From Cephalotus follicularis (Eukaryota > Streptophyta > Magnoliopsida > Oxalidales > Cephalotaceae), in NCBI GenBank assembly GCA_001972305.1, contig BDDD01001970.1, forward strand, positions 186,001-250,000: a stretch of DNA of 64,000 bases. The letters are read 5' to 3'. Each line of letters opens with the position of its first letter. Position 1 is the first letter of the stretch. The position numbers and the translations under genes were made by a program. Of this stretch, positions 12,053-23,563 are shown piece by piece. The notes under the pieces are model-generated. The model made no database searches, had not been told where the DNA came from, and was given only the letters and a program-made list of their open reading frames with translations.

Positions 12053-13024
12053 TAAGTGTAAATCAACCAACATTCAACTACTAAATTACCAAATAATAAT
12101 GTTCACATCACTGGTGGTACCTTGCCTACTTTCCTGTAAGCTCAGCATATCGAGAGAGGTACTGAATTACGTAAGATTCAATATTCTTCAAATAATAGAG
12201 AATAAAAGATATTCTAGTTAGTGCCTCTTTCATACGCAAATTAAACAAACAAAAGGGATAAAAACGTCAAATTAATTAACCAAAGGGAAAACAATAAACA
12301 TCCCTAATTAAAAGGACATAGCAACATTAAATCACTATTACTAACAACAAGCATGAGATAAAGAACGATCACTTTGTCCTTTTCATAGCCCAAATAGTTA
12401 GTGAAGTCTTCAACACAGGCAGCATACAATTCAACGGGAAAAAAATTTTAAAATTGACAAATCTGACAGAATATACTGAGACCAATATACTCCACTGAAA
12501 AACATTGGTTTTCACCAGAAAGAGCTACTTAGCATGGGTTCATTAGGCCTACATATTAGCAGGTCACTGAACTTTTATTTATTTTTAATTTTTTTTGCGC
12601 AGAAGCAACGGCAAGCACAGGTACATGAGGAGGCATCTAAAAGTTTGATTTGCAAACATTTATTACCAGGAAAAGTGAAATTCAAATAAGAGAAACAAAC
12701 ATACCAGCGAATGATTGGAATGTCGTTATTTACGCCTCTTGGTTGCAATATCACTCTGGAAGAGATAATGAAGCTACAGACAAGCACCTAAAAGTTGTAT
12801 TTCTTCTTTACTGCATCGTCATTTTCATCCAACTCACTAACTAGCAAGATACAACAAATTCTCGATGAAACTTAAAATACAAGATACTACTGTTCCCAAC
12901 TCAATCTTGACACAAGTCTGTGGCTTCAACTTATAGCCAAAAAAAACAAAGATTGGTCCAAAAAACAAGGATTGGTTTCTCACTACTGGAACCCACTTGC
13001 TTAAATCCAATCTATTAAAGGTTT
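12053..13024. other. Intergenic stretch with faint exon-like blocks on the minus strand
   Basis: No clear gene is seen. On the minus strand, three blocks could be remnants of exons. One is at 12787-12700 (CTGTAG before, CTGGTATG after; frame contains VILQPRGVNNDIPI). One is near 12435-12360 (CVEDFTNYLGYEKDK). One is near 12200-12135 (NIESYVIQYLSRYAEL, ending GK-stop). The splice signals between the last two are weak and no family is recognised. It is listed so the blocks are not lost. Confidence 0.3.
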
Positions 13025-13847
13025 TGATATGGGAAAAATTGAGTTAAATCAAAAACGACACGTGTCCTCTTCCAAACTGGCCAGGTGTCCAAGTTTAATA
13101 GTTGGCAAATTGAGGTCAGAGGAAGTTTGTTAGCCAAGAAAACAGCAATATAAGGAGAATTCCTCCTCGGCATAAGTGCCGAGGACCTCTCCAGCTGGTC
13201 CAATACAAAGGTCACTCTCCTCGGCGTCAGGGCCGAGGACACCTTCTGAAGCACCAGTGCCGAGGATCTCCTCGGCCACATAACAGAAGACCATTCACTT
13301 CAAGCGCAAGTCTATGGATGTAGTAAACCTTGAAGCAAGGTATTGATAGCCTCATTAACATCATTACGGTTTGCCTCCTCGGCAGATCTGTGACAGAGGA
13401 TCACATCCTCACTTACGGAATGAGGCCATGGAGTTAGCCTAACTACAAGGGATCCATATCTTCTAAATATAGAAGAGAAGATAAGGATAATTACCAGCAA
13501 GGAAAGAGGAGATAATTCAGGTGGAGATAAAGGAAAGAGGAGATAATTCAGGTGGAGATAAGGGAAATCCCGAGATCCTCGGAATTTCCCTAGGGGATAG
13601 CCATCACCTCCGATTTTCACGCTCAATCAGTTGTAAACTGATCCTATAAATATCAGAATTCAACACAAATCAAAGGTCAGCCATTTTTACATTGCAAAGA
13701 ACCTTATAATCTCTGCATATCATCTAACTTGAGTGTCGGAGTGTCCCCGGGAGAACAACCTCCTGGACCTTCAACGAGTTTGCTACTTTGTGCAGAGATC
13801 AGAGATCGACGTAGGATACTGTTGGGAGAAGGTTTTCTGTATCAACA
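13025..13847 (+). repeat. 5' LTR of Tat copy 1
   Basis: It starts TGATATGGG and ends GTATCAACA, immediately before the primer-binding site. TATAAA is at 13645, and the TTGAGTGTCGGAGTG motif begins at 13729, 84 bases further on. The 5' part (13160-13280) carries several inverted CCTCGGC/GCCGAGG pairs. It is homologous to 31338-32211 and 40349-41231. Confidence 0.85.
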
Positions 13848-13848
13848 G

Positions 13849-13866
13849 TTGGCGCCGTCTGTGGGA
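13849..13866 (+). promoter_or_regulatory. Primer-binding site of Tat copy 1
   Basis: TTGGCGCCGTCTGTGGGA starts two bases after the LTR end. TGGCGCC-type sites are usual for non-chromovirus gypsy elements. The exact tRNA is not assigned here. Confidence 0.75.
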
Positions 13867-13892
13867 AACGCAGCAAAAAGTCATCAACAACT

Positions 13893-15580
13893 ATGCCTCC
13901 GAGGAAGAATAACCTGGTTGGAGCCACAGGTAGCCAACAGCAGGAGGTCACAGCTCCTCCCCCAGAAGCCGCCCAAGTGGCGGCCCAAGAGCAAGCTCCC
14001 ATCACAGGGGAGCAGCTTAATCAATTCCTCCAGGGTTGGAGCGCGTCACTGATCTGTTGGTCACAACTTTAGCCAACCAACAGCAAGCCGACCCTGCTCA
14101 GCAAGTGGTCCGAGGAGTTTCTGGTCCCCAAAGACCAGAGGAGGAGGCACGGCACCCACGAGGTGCCAGGCGAAACCCGTTGAGGGGAAACGAGCCTCTC
14201 CTTAGGCGGTCAGGGGACAACATCCTCTTGGGAAGGAGGCCTGAGATCAATGCATCACAGAGGGCTGAGTCCTCGACTGCTAGGGATCACCCAAACAGTC
14301 CCAGGAGAGTGCACCCTCAGCACCAGGCCATGGACGTGGATCCTCGGTAGGAGGCCAGGGGGGCAGAGGAGACACAAGTGCGCTCCAATGCCCCGCACAG
14401 AGCTGGCACGGCCCGAGGAGGCAGGGTCAACCCCCCAGCCTCAGTGGATGGAGGGTCACGTGTTTCTAGCAGGGCTAGGAACATTGAGGATGTGGAGCAA
14501 GCAGGAGGCAGGAGGCTTGCAGATTTGGAAATGAGGTTCCGAGGAATGGAACAGCATAAGGGGCATCTGTCCGAGGTGCGAAATATTAGCGCCAACCCCT
14601 TCACGGCCGAGATCATGGCAGAGCAAGTCTCCAGCGGGTTCCGAAACCCCAGCATAGATAAGTACGACGGGTCCACGGACCCCATCCAACATGTACGTTC
14701 TTACATCCAGGCTATGTGGATGTATCAGGCCTCGGATACCATGCTTTGCCGAGGATTCCCAGTGACCTTGATTGGAGTCGCCCAGCCATGGTATTTTACC
14801 TTAACAAAGAATTCAATGAAGAGCTTCGATCAGTTTACGGAACTGTTCGTCACTAAGTTCCTCAATAACACCACGCAGAGGAGGAACTCTACCTACCTCA
14901 TCAACGTGGTGCAGGGTAAAGATGAGACGCTGAGAGATTACCTCAATAGGTTCAACAAGGAATCTCTCACAGTGAAAGACCTGGAGCCTTCCTTCTCACT
15001 GGCAGCCCTGAACAACGGGCTGAAAAGTAATTCGTCTTTCACCTTCTCTCTGCTGAAGAAACCGGCCAAGGACATGACAGACCTGCTAAAGAGAGCGAAG
15101 AGATATGTCAACGCCGAGGAAGAGATGGCGGCCAGGAAACAAAAGACTCTCTGGTCTGGCCATCAGGAGGAGAGAAGGGAGCATTCACGAAATACTCCCG
15201 AGAGGAGAGAGAAGAGGAAGGAGAGGTCAGACCTGTCTAAGGAAGACCTCAGACATAAACTCTCCAGACGTGAGGGCCCAACCAGGGGAGGGGCCCCAAT
15301 TCCATCTTACAACACTTTTGCCCCCCTCTTGGACACACGTACCAGGATACTTGCTGTGGAGCAAGATAAAATCCCTTTCCAGTGGCCTGAGAAGCTGAGG
15401 ACCCCGACAGAGAATAGGAACGTGGAGAAGTACTGTCGGTACCATCGTGACCACGGGCACAATACAGAGGAGTGCAGGCAGCTAAAAAATCAGATTGAGT
15501 ATCTGATTAGAAAGGGACATCTGCGCAGGTACGTAGACAGGGATGCTCCCCAAGGAAGGAGGGAGCAGAGAAGAGAATAG
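13893..15580 (+). pseudogene. Tat copy 1 gag
   Basis: Gag starts at ATG 13893 in a proline/glutamine-rich N-terminus. The frame shifts by one lost base near 14034, is stopped by TAG at 14348-14350, and then runs open from 14351 to TAG 15578-15580. The retrotransposon gag domain is at about 14640-15130: FDQFTELFVTKFLNN, then LRDYLNRFNKESL. A basic RE-rich tail follows, then YCRYHRDHGHNTEECRQL, a CHHC-like knuckle before protease. The stops at 14348 and 15578 both stand where the sister element has GAG (Glu). Gag would form the particle that packages the RNA. Confidence 0.85.
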
Positions 15581-18500
15581 GCTCCTCGGCAGCAAGAGGA
15601 GCAGCAGCAGCATCAAAAACCCAGAGGTGTTATCCACACCATCTCTGGGGGGGTCGCATCTGGGGGCGATCACAAAAATGCCAGAAAGGCCTATGGGAGA
15701 CAGTCCTTCGCTGTGCAACAAATCCCTCACAGCAAAAGGCTCAAAACTGGAGGAGACGAGGAGGTGATAACCTTCTCGGAGGCGGACTATGAGGGGGTAC
15801 GTCTCCCTCACGATGATCCCGTGGTGGTAACTCTTCTGGTGGAGCTCTTTACCATGAAGATGATTCTTATTGATAGTGGCAGCTCGGCCAACATCCTTTA
15901 CAAGCACGCGTTTGATCAGCTGAGGATACCGGTGGACCAGCTAAAACCGGTGAAGACCCCATTGGTTGGCTTTGCAGGTGAGATGATCCATCCTCTGGGA
16001 TCTATCAACCTGTCCGTGGTCGCAGGCACGGCCCCTTGCCAGACTCAGGTAGAGATGACATTCCTGGTGGTGGATACACCCAGCCCTTACAACGCTATAG
16101 TGGGGAGACCAAGTCTGAACTTGTTGGAGGCCATAATGTCTACGCGATACTTATTAATGAAGTTTCCCACAAGGTTTGGCGTGAGGGAGGTCAGAGGAGA
16201 CCAAGAGGTAGCAAGGCAATGCTACAAAACGGCCATCTCGGACAAGGGGAAGAGCAAGGTTCTCCCTGTAGCAAACGTGGATCTCAGAGGAGATGTGGAA
16301 CCGGAGAGTCCACAGCCTGTTGAGGATGTGCTCCAAGTGCCCATGGAAGAGGGCAACAATGAGAGAGTATTCCAAGTTGGCTCACAACTTGGAGAGGTGG
16401 AGAAGGGGGAATTAATAACATTCCTCCGAGATAATAAAGATGTTTTTGCCTGGTCGGCAGAAGAGGTCCCTGGGATCAGCCCAGAGGTTATGGTTCACAA
16501 GCTCAGCGTGGACCCAGCTAGGCCCCCAACCAGGCAAAAGAAGAGGAACTTTGCCCCAGAGAGGCAACAGGCGATAGCCGAGGAGGTGAGCAAGCTATTA
16601 CAGGCAGGGTTTATAAGGGAGGTACACTACTCAGATCGGCTGGCTAACCCAGTGTTGGTCAAAAAAGCCAATGGCAAATGGAGGATGTGCATAGACTTCA
16701 CAGACCTTAACAAAGCTTGCCCAAAGGATCATTTCCCTCTCCCAAAGATATACCAGTTGGTAGACGCAACCTCGGGATATAGAATATTAAGCTTCTTGGA
16801 TGCTTACTCGGGATATAATCAAATCCCCATGTACAAGCCCGATGAGAACAAGACAGCGTTCATAACAGACCGAGGAATGTACTGTTACAAGGTCATGCCC
16901 TTTGGCTTGAAGAATGCAGGGGCTACCTACCAGCGCTTGGTGAACAAGATTTTTGAGCCTCAAATTGGGAAGAATATGGAGGTGTACATAGACGATATGC
17001 TCGTCAAGACCCCAGCCAGGAGCCCCCACATAAAAGACTTGGAGGAGACGTTTGAAGTGCTGAGGAGGTATAATATGAAACTCAATCCTTCCAAGTGCAC
17101 ATTTGGGGTCACCTCGGGAAAGTTCCTCAGATTCATGGTCTCTAGCAGAGGTATAGAGGCCAACCCAGAGAAGATCTCGGCCATTCAAAGCATGACGCCA
17201 TCTCAAACCATCAGGGATGTTCAAAGGTTAAATGGGAAGATTGCCGTCCTGAGTAGGTTTGTGTCGAAGTCAGCAGAGAAGTGCCTCCCTTTCTTCAAAA
17301 TACTTAGAGATCCCATGGGATTCTCATGGTCCGACGACTGTCAAGCAACCTTCGACAAGTTGAAGGAATACCTGGCTTCTCCTCCTCTGATTTCGAAACC
17401 CAAGGACAGGGAAGACTTGTATTTGTACCTTGCGGCCACCTCGGGCGCAGTGAGTGCAGTGCTGGTCAGAGAAGAGGAAAAAGTTCAGAAGCCAGTGTAC
17501 TACATGAGCAAGGCTTTGAACGATGCTGAGGGGAGGTACCCAGAGGTGGAAAAGTATGCCTATGCTTTGATCGTCTCGGCCAGAAAATTGAGGCCGTATT
17601 TCCAAGCCCATACAATCAAGGTTCTAACTGACAAACCACTCAAACAAGTCATTGCCAAGCCTGACACTTCGGGCAGGTTAATTAAGTGGTCAGTCGAACT
17701 AGGCTAGTATGATGTGAAGTTCGAGGCCAGACCAGCAATCAAATCACAGGTACTGACCGACTTTGTTGGAGATAATACACCTACGGAGTGTATGGAGGAG
17801 AACCCTTTCGAGAGCGAGAAGGGAATGTGGAAGTTATCAGTGGATGGATCCTCCTGCCTCACTGGCAGTGGGGCAGGGTTAGTATTGACAAGTCCAGATG
17901 GTTGGACGTTGGAGTATGCTCTGAGATTCAGGTTCAAAGCTACAAATAACGAAGCTGAGTGGGAAGCTCTGATAGCTGGACTGACAATTGCAAAGCACTT
18001 GGAGGTGCAAAAGATAGAAGCCTCCAGTGATTCTCAGCTAGTGGTTGGTCTGGCGAATGGGGAGTATGAGGCCAGAGAAGACCTTATGATAAAATACCTA
18101 TCTCATTTTCAGGGCATGAAGTCAGCTTTTAAAGTCGTAAGGATTGTGAAAGTACCCAGGACAGAGAACATCCGAGCAGACCAGTTATCAAAGCTAGCCA
18201 CGGCAGAAGAGTTGGAGAAAAATCAAACTATGCTAGTAGACTACCTAGATCGTCCGACCATCTCTGTAGCAGATGTAATGGACATAGATGTGCCACAGGA
18301 GCCAAATTGGATGACTCCTTTTATTAATTGGCTGAGGAACGGGATCCTACCCGAGGACCCCGCGGAAGCTAGGAAGCTGGTCTACAGAGCAAACAGATTC
18401 CAGTTCCGAGATGGGATCCTCTACAAAATATCTTTCTCTTTCCCTTGGCTGAGGTGTTTGAACCCCTCAGAGGCCGATTACGCTCTAAGGTAAGTTCATG

Positions 18501-19543
18501 AAGGGATTTGTGGCAACCACACTGCGGGCAGAACACTATCTCACAAGCTATTAAGGCAAGGCTACTACTGGCCGACCATGCATCAAGATGCTATAAACTT
18601 AGTGAGGAAGTGTGACAAGTGTCAGAGGAACGCCAATATAAGCAGAAGGCCTTCTCAGCCTCTGACATCTATCACGGCCCCATGGCCCTTCACACAATGG
18701 GGAATGGACTTCGTTGGGCCATTACCTATGCTAACAGGTCAGAGGAAGTTCCTCATTGTAGTGGTTGATTACTTTACTAAGTGGGTAGAAACTGAACCTC
18801 TAGCTACAATTACCGAGAAGAACACGGAGAGCTTCGTATGGAAATCAATCATCTGTAGATTTGGAGTCCCGAGGACAATCGTCTCAGACAATGGTAAACA
18901 GTTCGATTGCCAAGCTTTCCGTGATTTTTGCAAGGAATGGAGGATAGAACATAGGCTTGTCTAAGTACCCTACCCTCAAAGTAATGGTCAAGCCGAGGTG
19001 ATCAACAGAGAAATCATCTCAGGCTTGAAGAAGCGCCTAGAAGATAGCAAAGAAAGATGGACAGAGGAGATACCAAGTGTACTATGGGCATATAGAACCA
19101 CTCCTCGGACTACGACTGGCGAGTCCCCATACAACCTTTGTTTCGGAGCAGAAGCTATGATACCGGTAGAGGTTGGAGTACAATCACCAAGAGTTGTACA
19201 CTTTACTGAAGATAACAACGAAAAAGGGTTGAGGTGCATCCTAGACCTAGTGGGAGAACTCAGAGATAAGGCTGCAATCAGAGTTGCAGCCTACCAGCAG
19301 AGGGTAAGCCGTTACTACAACAAAAGGGTAAGCCCAAGACCACTAAGGCAAGGAGATCTAGTCCTACGCAACTCAGCCGTTGCAGATCCTACTGGTACCA
19401 GAGGAAAGCTAGCCCCTGCCTGGGAAAGGCCTTATAAAATCAAAAGGGTCCTCCGCCCAAGAACATTCAAACTTGAAACTTTGGGGGGTAGGGAGATTGC
19501 CAGAGCTTGGAATACCGAGCATCTGAGGAAGTACTATCAATAA
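15581..19543 (+). pseudogene. Tat copy 1 pol: protease, RT, two RNase H domains, integrase
   Basis: This continues in the gag frame. The protease motif LIDSGSSANILY is near 15875. RT spans about 16560-17150, with WRMCIDFTDLNKACPKDHF and an intact YIDDML at about 16985. RNase H follows, then a second RNase H-like domain (VDGSSCLTGSGAG, NEAEWEALIAGL) at about 17835-18210. The integrase HHCC zinc finger (HTAGRTLSH..CDKCQ) is at about 18515-18625. The DDE core has D in MDFVGP, D in VSDNGKQF and E in GQAEVINREI. Four triplets break it: TAG 17705, TAA 18491 and TAA 18962, plus the TAG at the gag end. All lie in one frame over 1,320 codons, so it is recently inactivated. It would convert RNA to DNA and insert it. 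Confidence 0.9.
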
Positions 19544-20095
19544 TTGTAAGATATTTTCAAGAATTTTGAATTTTTTCAAGATTTGTTCAAGATTTGTGTC
19601 CAACATTATAGTTCCAAGTTTTCAAGGGACCGGAGGCCCAATGTTCATGTCCTTAAACCTCTGAACAGCCACCGATCAGATCCTTTAGTTTTAAGCTAAG
19701 CATCTCGGACCATGGCCCCAAGGGGGCACCTAGGGATCTAAAGCTTCCTAAGCCTTACGGAGACAAACTCTTAAAAAGAAAACCAACACAAGCTGAGGTC
19801 TCAAACAGACCAGACAAACAGGCATTCAAGAGAGCATCCAACTATGCACCCACCAAAACCTCCTTCCGAGGAGCATACCAAAGCTTCCTTCCGAGGAACC
19901 CCCTATATTCATCAACAAAGACTCCTTCTGAGGAGCACGCCTAAAGACTTCCAAGGAAGCACTAAGACTCCTAAGGGAGCAAACACTGGTCGACAACACC
20001 ATAGGAACTTGTCCTACCAGACCTAAAATCGTGACTTGAAAGGTGAGCATCTTCTTCCCTCTTAAGATCAACCTGCTCCTTCAAAAGAGCATCTT
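19544..20095 (+). other. 3' untranslated remnant of Tat copy 1
   Basis: After the integrase stop, the first 150 bases match the equivalent place in copy 2 (37828-37980), including GGGACCGGAGG. Further on, 19860-19980 holds short degenerate repeats of TCCGAGGAGC/AAG. No LTR follows, and the border with unrelated DNA is near 20095. Confidence 0.6.
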
Positions 20096-20384
20096 CAAAA
20101 TAAATAAAATATATAAGTAAATAAGTACTAACAATTTCATCAATGGTAGAATCTTTTCACATAAAGAAAGAAAAATGGCACATAAAGAGTTACGGTGTGA
20201 TAAATATTAGGCAATCAATTCAAACAAAATGATCGTATTATAGAAAGAAAAAAAGCTGGCAGAATGACGAACTCTCTAATTAAATTAGAAACAAAAAGAA
20301 GCATGCACACATAGAGCAAGTTTATCTGCATGAGTCATTGCTTAGATATAGAAGCTAAGCTCCAATCAACTGACACGGTATTCC

Positions 20385-21395
20385 CTTCTATACATCTAGA
20401 AACAAGCAACACATGTTGACCCTTCAGATACATGCAGCAACAGAACATTGGGATTGTATATGTATGCATAGTATGGTTTCAAGATAGCCAGCTTGAACTT
20501 TTGGATGTTCAAAAGCAAGATCCCAAACTCAAATTTCCAAAATCTGAAACAAATCAAACTGCAGGAACACAGTATCCACTTTCTCACCTTAGCTGTATTT
20601 TCGCAGTCCAAAGAGTAATGTCAGTACTTACTGCCAGCTAAGGCCAAAGGGTTTGAGTATAACATCTTCTCCATATTCATCCAAAAGAAAAAAAAAAGTC
20701 TTACTCCCCATTTTTTTGTTGAAAACTGCAATGATTAATTAATTTGAAAGTCATCGTTATTATTATATTATGTTAAAGATTAGGCGCTCCTTTTATATGA
20801 CAGTGTCGATAGAAGCTTAGAATAAGAAAGCTTATTCGGTAATCAAACACATTATTTATCTTATCATAGCATCACTAACCTTGATATCAAAAATTATAGT
20901 AGATAAAGAAATTAACACCAAAATTTTTTTGCTAAATATGTCCATCTCAATCAGGAGCATTATATTGTTTCTGGAATGACACGTTATATAAAGGCTAATG
21001 AAAATTTTCTATTAAATGAAGACTCCTATACCTCCAAAATGAGCAGCAATTTTTTCAGATGATTCCTTAAATTCCTCAGTTAATATTTGTGTTATTTGAG
21101 ATTTCTTCTGCTTACTTAAGAGTACTGAGCCATGTCTACAAGCATCTATAGCGTCTTCATATCTCTTAAGCTTCCGTAAAAGATTGCTGAAATAGACAAC
21201 ATGGGAAAGTAATAAAGAAAAAAATTGGCATTAAGATTTTGTAAAAATTGGCGCATTTTGATTTATATTTACCCACATAAATAAATGCCAAAATAATCAA
21301 AATTGGTCAAATTAAGTGCAAAGACTTTTACCATACAACCACTTACCATTTGGACAACCAGGTGGAAGGTTTCTGATCATTAAGTGTCAAAAGAT
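20385..21395 (-). repeat. Inverted partner of 4878-5870
   Basis: Homology on the opposite strand covers exon 2's end, exon 3 and downstream non-coding sequence of gene X. It stops near TTCTAGATGTATAG at 20385. This copy still has open exons. 20096-20384 contains nothing recognisable. Confidence 0.85.
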
Positions 21396-21669
21396 ATTCT
21401 ACATCCTTAAGAGCCTCTATAAAAATTAACTAATTAATCTTTTGGTTTAACTAACAATAAAATTATGATAATAAAAAAGAAAAAAAAATATTACCATCCC
21501 GTTTTTCGAGTTTCCAATTGTAGTTTCTATGAAAGTACAGAAGCTGACGCTTCTTTTCGTTTTCTGGATCTGAAGAAAATGTTGTAAAAGCATTTGCAAC
21601 CAAATCAAGAACCCTCTCATATTTAACCTTCTCAGAAGTATCTTTGATCCTCGCGAGCTCTTCGTCCAT
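21012..21669 (-). CDS. Small TPR-like protein, three-exon model (gene X N-terminal part)
   Basis: On the minus strand, exon 1 is 21669-21495 (ATG, ending GATG before GGTAAT). Exon 2 is 21416-21347 (TTTTTATAG before, GTAAGT after). Exon 3 is 21186-21012 (TTTCAG before, stop TAA). The lengths of 175, 70 and 175 bases give one frame of 139 residues. Two TPR-like helix pairs are visible: EALKDVEYLLTLNDQKPS and RKLKRYEDAIDACRHGS. TPR repeats usually mediate protein binding. A GGTATAG near the end could instead be a donor to further exons, so the natural protein may be longer, joined to the C-terminal part found at 7464-8806. A leader intron is suggested by AAGGTATGG (21757) and TTCATTCTAG (21687). 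Family and function are unknown. Confidence 0.6.
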
Positions 21670-22384
21670 GGTAGAGAGTAGAAGGATGAAACACAATGGC
21701 TAGAATGAAACAATAAAAAAAATGTTATGGAATCAAGACACATAAACTTCCATACCTTAATCGTTGAAGTCTTGAAGAACTTTCCAATCCTTTGATTCTT
21801 TGAAGAATTTGGAGATAAAAGCTTAAGAGCACCCCACTGTCAACGAAATCCCAAACCTATAACCCAGCACTTCCATCACAACAGCAACAATCACCATACA
21901 TAAACCACCCATATTGCCATTACCCTCAAACGCAACAAATATCCACAACCCCCAGCCACATCGTCATTGTCAACCAAAACAATCCCTATAGCAACCACCC
22001 AAAACGACACCACCAGCAGCACCAAAGAGAAGAGAGCCACGAAATTGCAGGCCTTCCCAACAACCAAATCCAAGGCCACAAAATAAAAATCGATTGACAC
22101 CAAGTCATCCCCAAATCTGCCCCCCATTCTTCATACCCATATTTAACTGGAAACCCCGTTTCTTCATTTGTTTCTCTTTGTATTTGATGGCTGGTAGAGA
22201 GATGAGAGATAGAGAGATGGTGGTTTTGTATTGGATGGCTGGTGTGAAACGGGATTAAAGAGATTGTGGTTTTGTATTTGATGGCTGGTGTGAAACGGGA
22301 GTGGTTTTGTTTAAGTTTGGAAAACGTCTCCGTTTTTACTAATGCCTATATAAGCTATTTGAGCAGCTGCTCATTTCCTTAAAC
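21670..22384 (-). other. Upstream region of the TPR-like gene with short direct repeats
   Basis: The leader exon and likely promoter of the minus-strand gene lie here. Between 22150 and 22320, TTTGTATTTGATGGCTGG and GTGTGAAACGGGA recur two to three times in a period of about 45-50 bases. The open frame at 21891-22127 has a hydrophobic, low-complexity composition and is not supported as a gene. Confidence 0.4.
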
Positions 22385-23012
22385 CCATATTCTCTTGTAG
22401 GCTACCAGCGCATGACCACTTTTCCTATATATATTGCGTGCGCAACGGAGGGAGATAATAAGCAGCCTTAGGTTTTTTCGCTTTCTCTTGTTATTTGTTT
22501 GTTTGTGCGTCAGATGAAACCATGAGAGCATGAATACTTAATTTTATTAAATCTTATGTTGAAATATTTATTTGCATTGGCTGAATTATTCATATCATCC
22601 TTTTGTGTTCGTATGCATAATTGGTGACATTGTGATAAATTGATATTTTGTTTGTTTAACAAATTACTCATAAAAAATACTTGTCTCTTGACCCTATCTC
22701 CTATTGACTTAATTTATTATACATGCAATTTAAAGGTTAATCTGATTAATAATTTGGACTAATTTCATGATGGATTTCATTCCCAAGTACTTTTCATAAT
22801 TTGAATTTATTCTTATCTCTCTTAGAATTGTAAATTTTAATCGTTTATTTTTATTATTTAATCACTTTCTCAGTTTGTTAGTGATAATTATGGCTAATTG
22901 GTACACTCTGCCTAAGTTGATAATTGAGATTTTTAATCAACACACCTCCTTGAGTTCGACCAGCATCTACATACGATCCGTGTGCTTGCAGTATTATTTT
23001 GTTCTAAACAAG
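22385..23012 (+). mobile_element. Athila-like LTR 3' portion
   Basis: The stretch ending CTCCTTGAGTTCGACC (22946-22961) ... CCGTGTGCTTGCAG and TTCTAAACAAG has the look of Athila LTR ends and leads straight into a TGGCGTCGTTGCCGG primer-binding site. The left border is not defined. Confidence 0.6.
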
Positions 23013-23018
23013 TTTTTT

Positions 23019-23033
23019 TGGCGTCGTTGCCGG
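23019..23033 (+). promoter_or_regulatory. Athila-like primer-binding site
   Basis: TGGCGTCGTTGCCGG differs by one base from the TGGCGCCGTTGCCGG form frequent in Athila elements. It sits between the LTR end and gag. Confidence 0.7.
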
Positions 23034-23125
23034 AAAGGTGACGTGCGATTAGTAATTTCTTTATTAATTTGTTCAGGGTGTTTTAATTTCTCTTTATTTA
23101 AAAAAACTAAAAATCTAATTTTGTT

Positions 23126-23368
23126 TTGTGGTGTATGAGCGTTTGGGTTCGAAATTCTAAACATCGTTTGGAACGAGTTGAGAGACCAAACATGGGCGAA
23201 GAACATCAACAAGCACCGCGAATTCTAAAGGATCGATTTTATCCTACTCAAACGGCACAACCGTCATGTGTTCTTTTACCGACTGCCCAAGGAATTAACA
23301 ATGAGTTGAAGTCTCAATTCATTAGTATGTTACCTCATTTTCACGGATTGACTATTGAAGATGCATAT
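23126..23368 (+). pseudogene. Athila-like gag, N-terminal fragment
   Basis: The frame reads RILKDRFYPTQTAQPSC and ELKSQFISMLPHFHGLTIED, the conserved start of Athila gag. It is cut at 23368 by an LTR beginning TGTGACACC. The next piece of the same domain resumes at 26921 with LFLREFE, a TAA, then VCVLIKMQH. Only about 100 residues of gag are represented in total, and no pol of this element is in the window. Confidence 0.8.
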
Positions 23369-23427
23369 TGTGACACCCCGTGTCAAATTTAAGAGATGTG
23401 GCATGCCAAAGACGAAAGAGTATTAAT

Positions 23428-23430
<3 letters not shown>

Positions 23431-23493
<63 letters not shown>
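23431..23493 (+). repeat. (ATT)n microsatellite, 21 units
   Basis: A pure ATT repeat of about 63 bases near the start of the long LTR. Confidence 0.95.
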
Positions 23494-23525
23494 TTATCAT
23501 TTTAACATATTAAAAAAAATTGTGT

Positions 23526-23563
23526 GAAGTGCCGAGCGTTTTCTAGAAAACGCCGGGCACTTC
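23526..23563. repeat. 38-base near-perfect palindrome
   Basis: GAAGTGCC..GCGTTTTC is followed at once by its inverted copy, with TCTAGA at the centre and two mismatched pairs. It can form a hairpin without a loop. It lies in the 5' part of the long LTR. Confidence 0.85.

Larger units (their letters stand above)
13025..20095 (+). mobile_element. Tat-type Ty3/gypsy retrotransposon, copy 1 (3' LTR missing)
   Basis: The order is 5' LTR, primer-binding site, gag, protease, RT, RNase H, a second RNase H-like domain and integrase. The second RNase H before integrase and the lack of a chromodomain point to the Tat group. After the integrase stop (19543) there are about 550 bases with repeated TTCCGAGGAGC-like units, then unrelated AT-rich sequence from about 20096. 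No 3' LTR or polypurine tract is found, so the 3' end is truncated. The whole of gag-pol lies in one frame apart from one early shift. Confidence 0.9.

Noticed and set aside
15227-15907. Antisense open frames across Tat gag-pol
   Set aside because: Shadows of the conserved sense frame; no family features on the reverse strand.
21891-22127. Hydrophobic 78-residue minus-strand open frame
   Set aside because: It lies upstream of the TPR-like gene start in low-complexity CCA/ACA-rich sequence; no domain and no start context.
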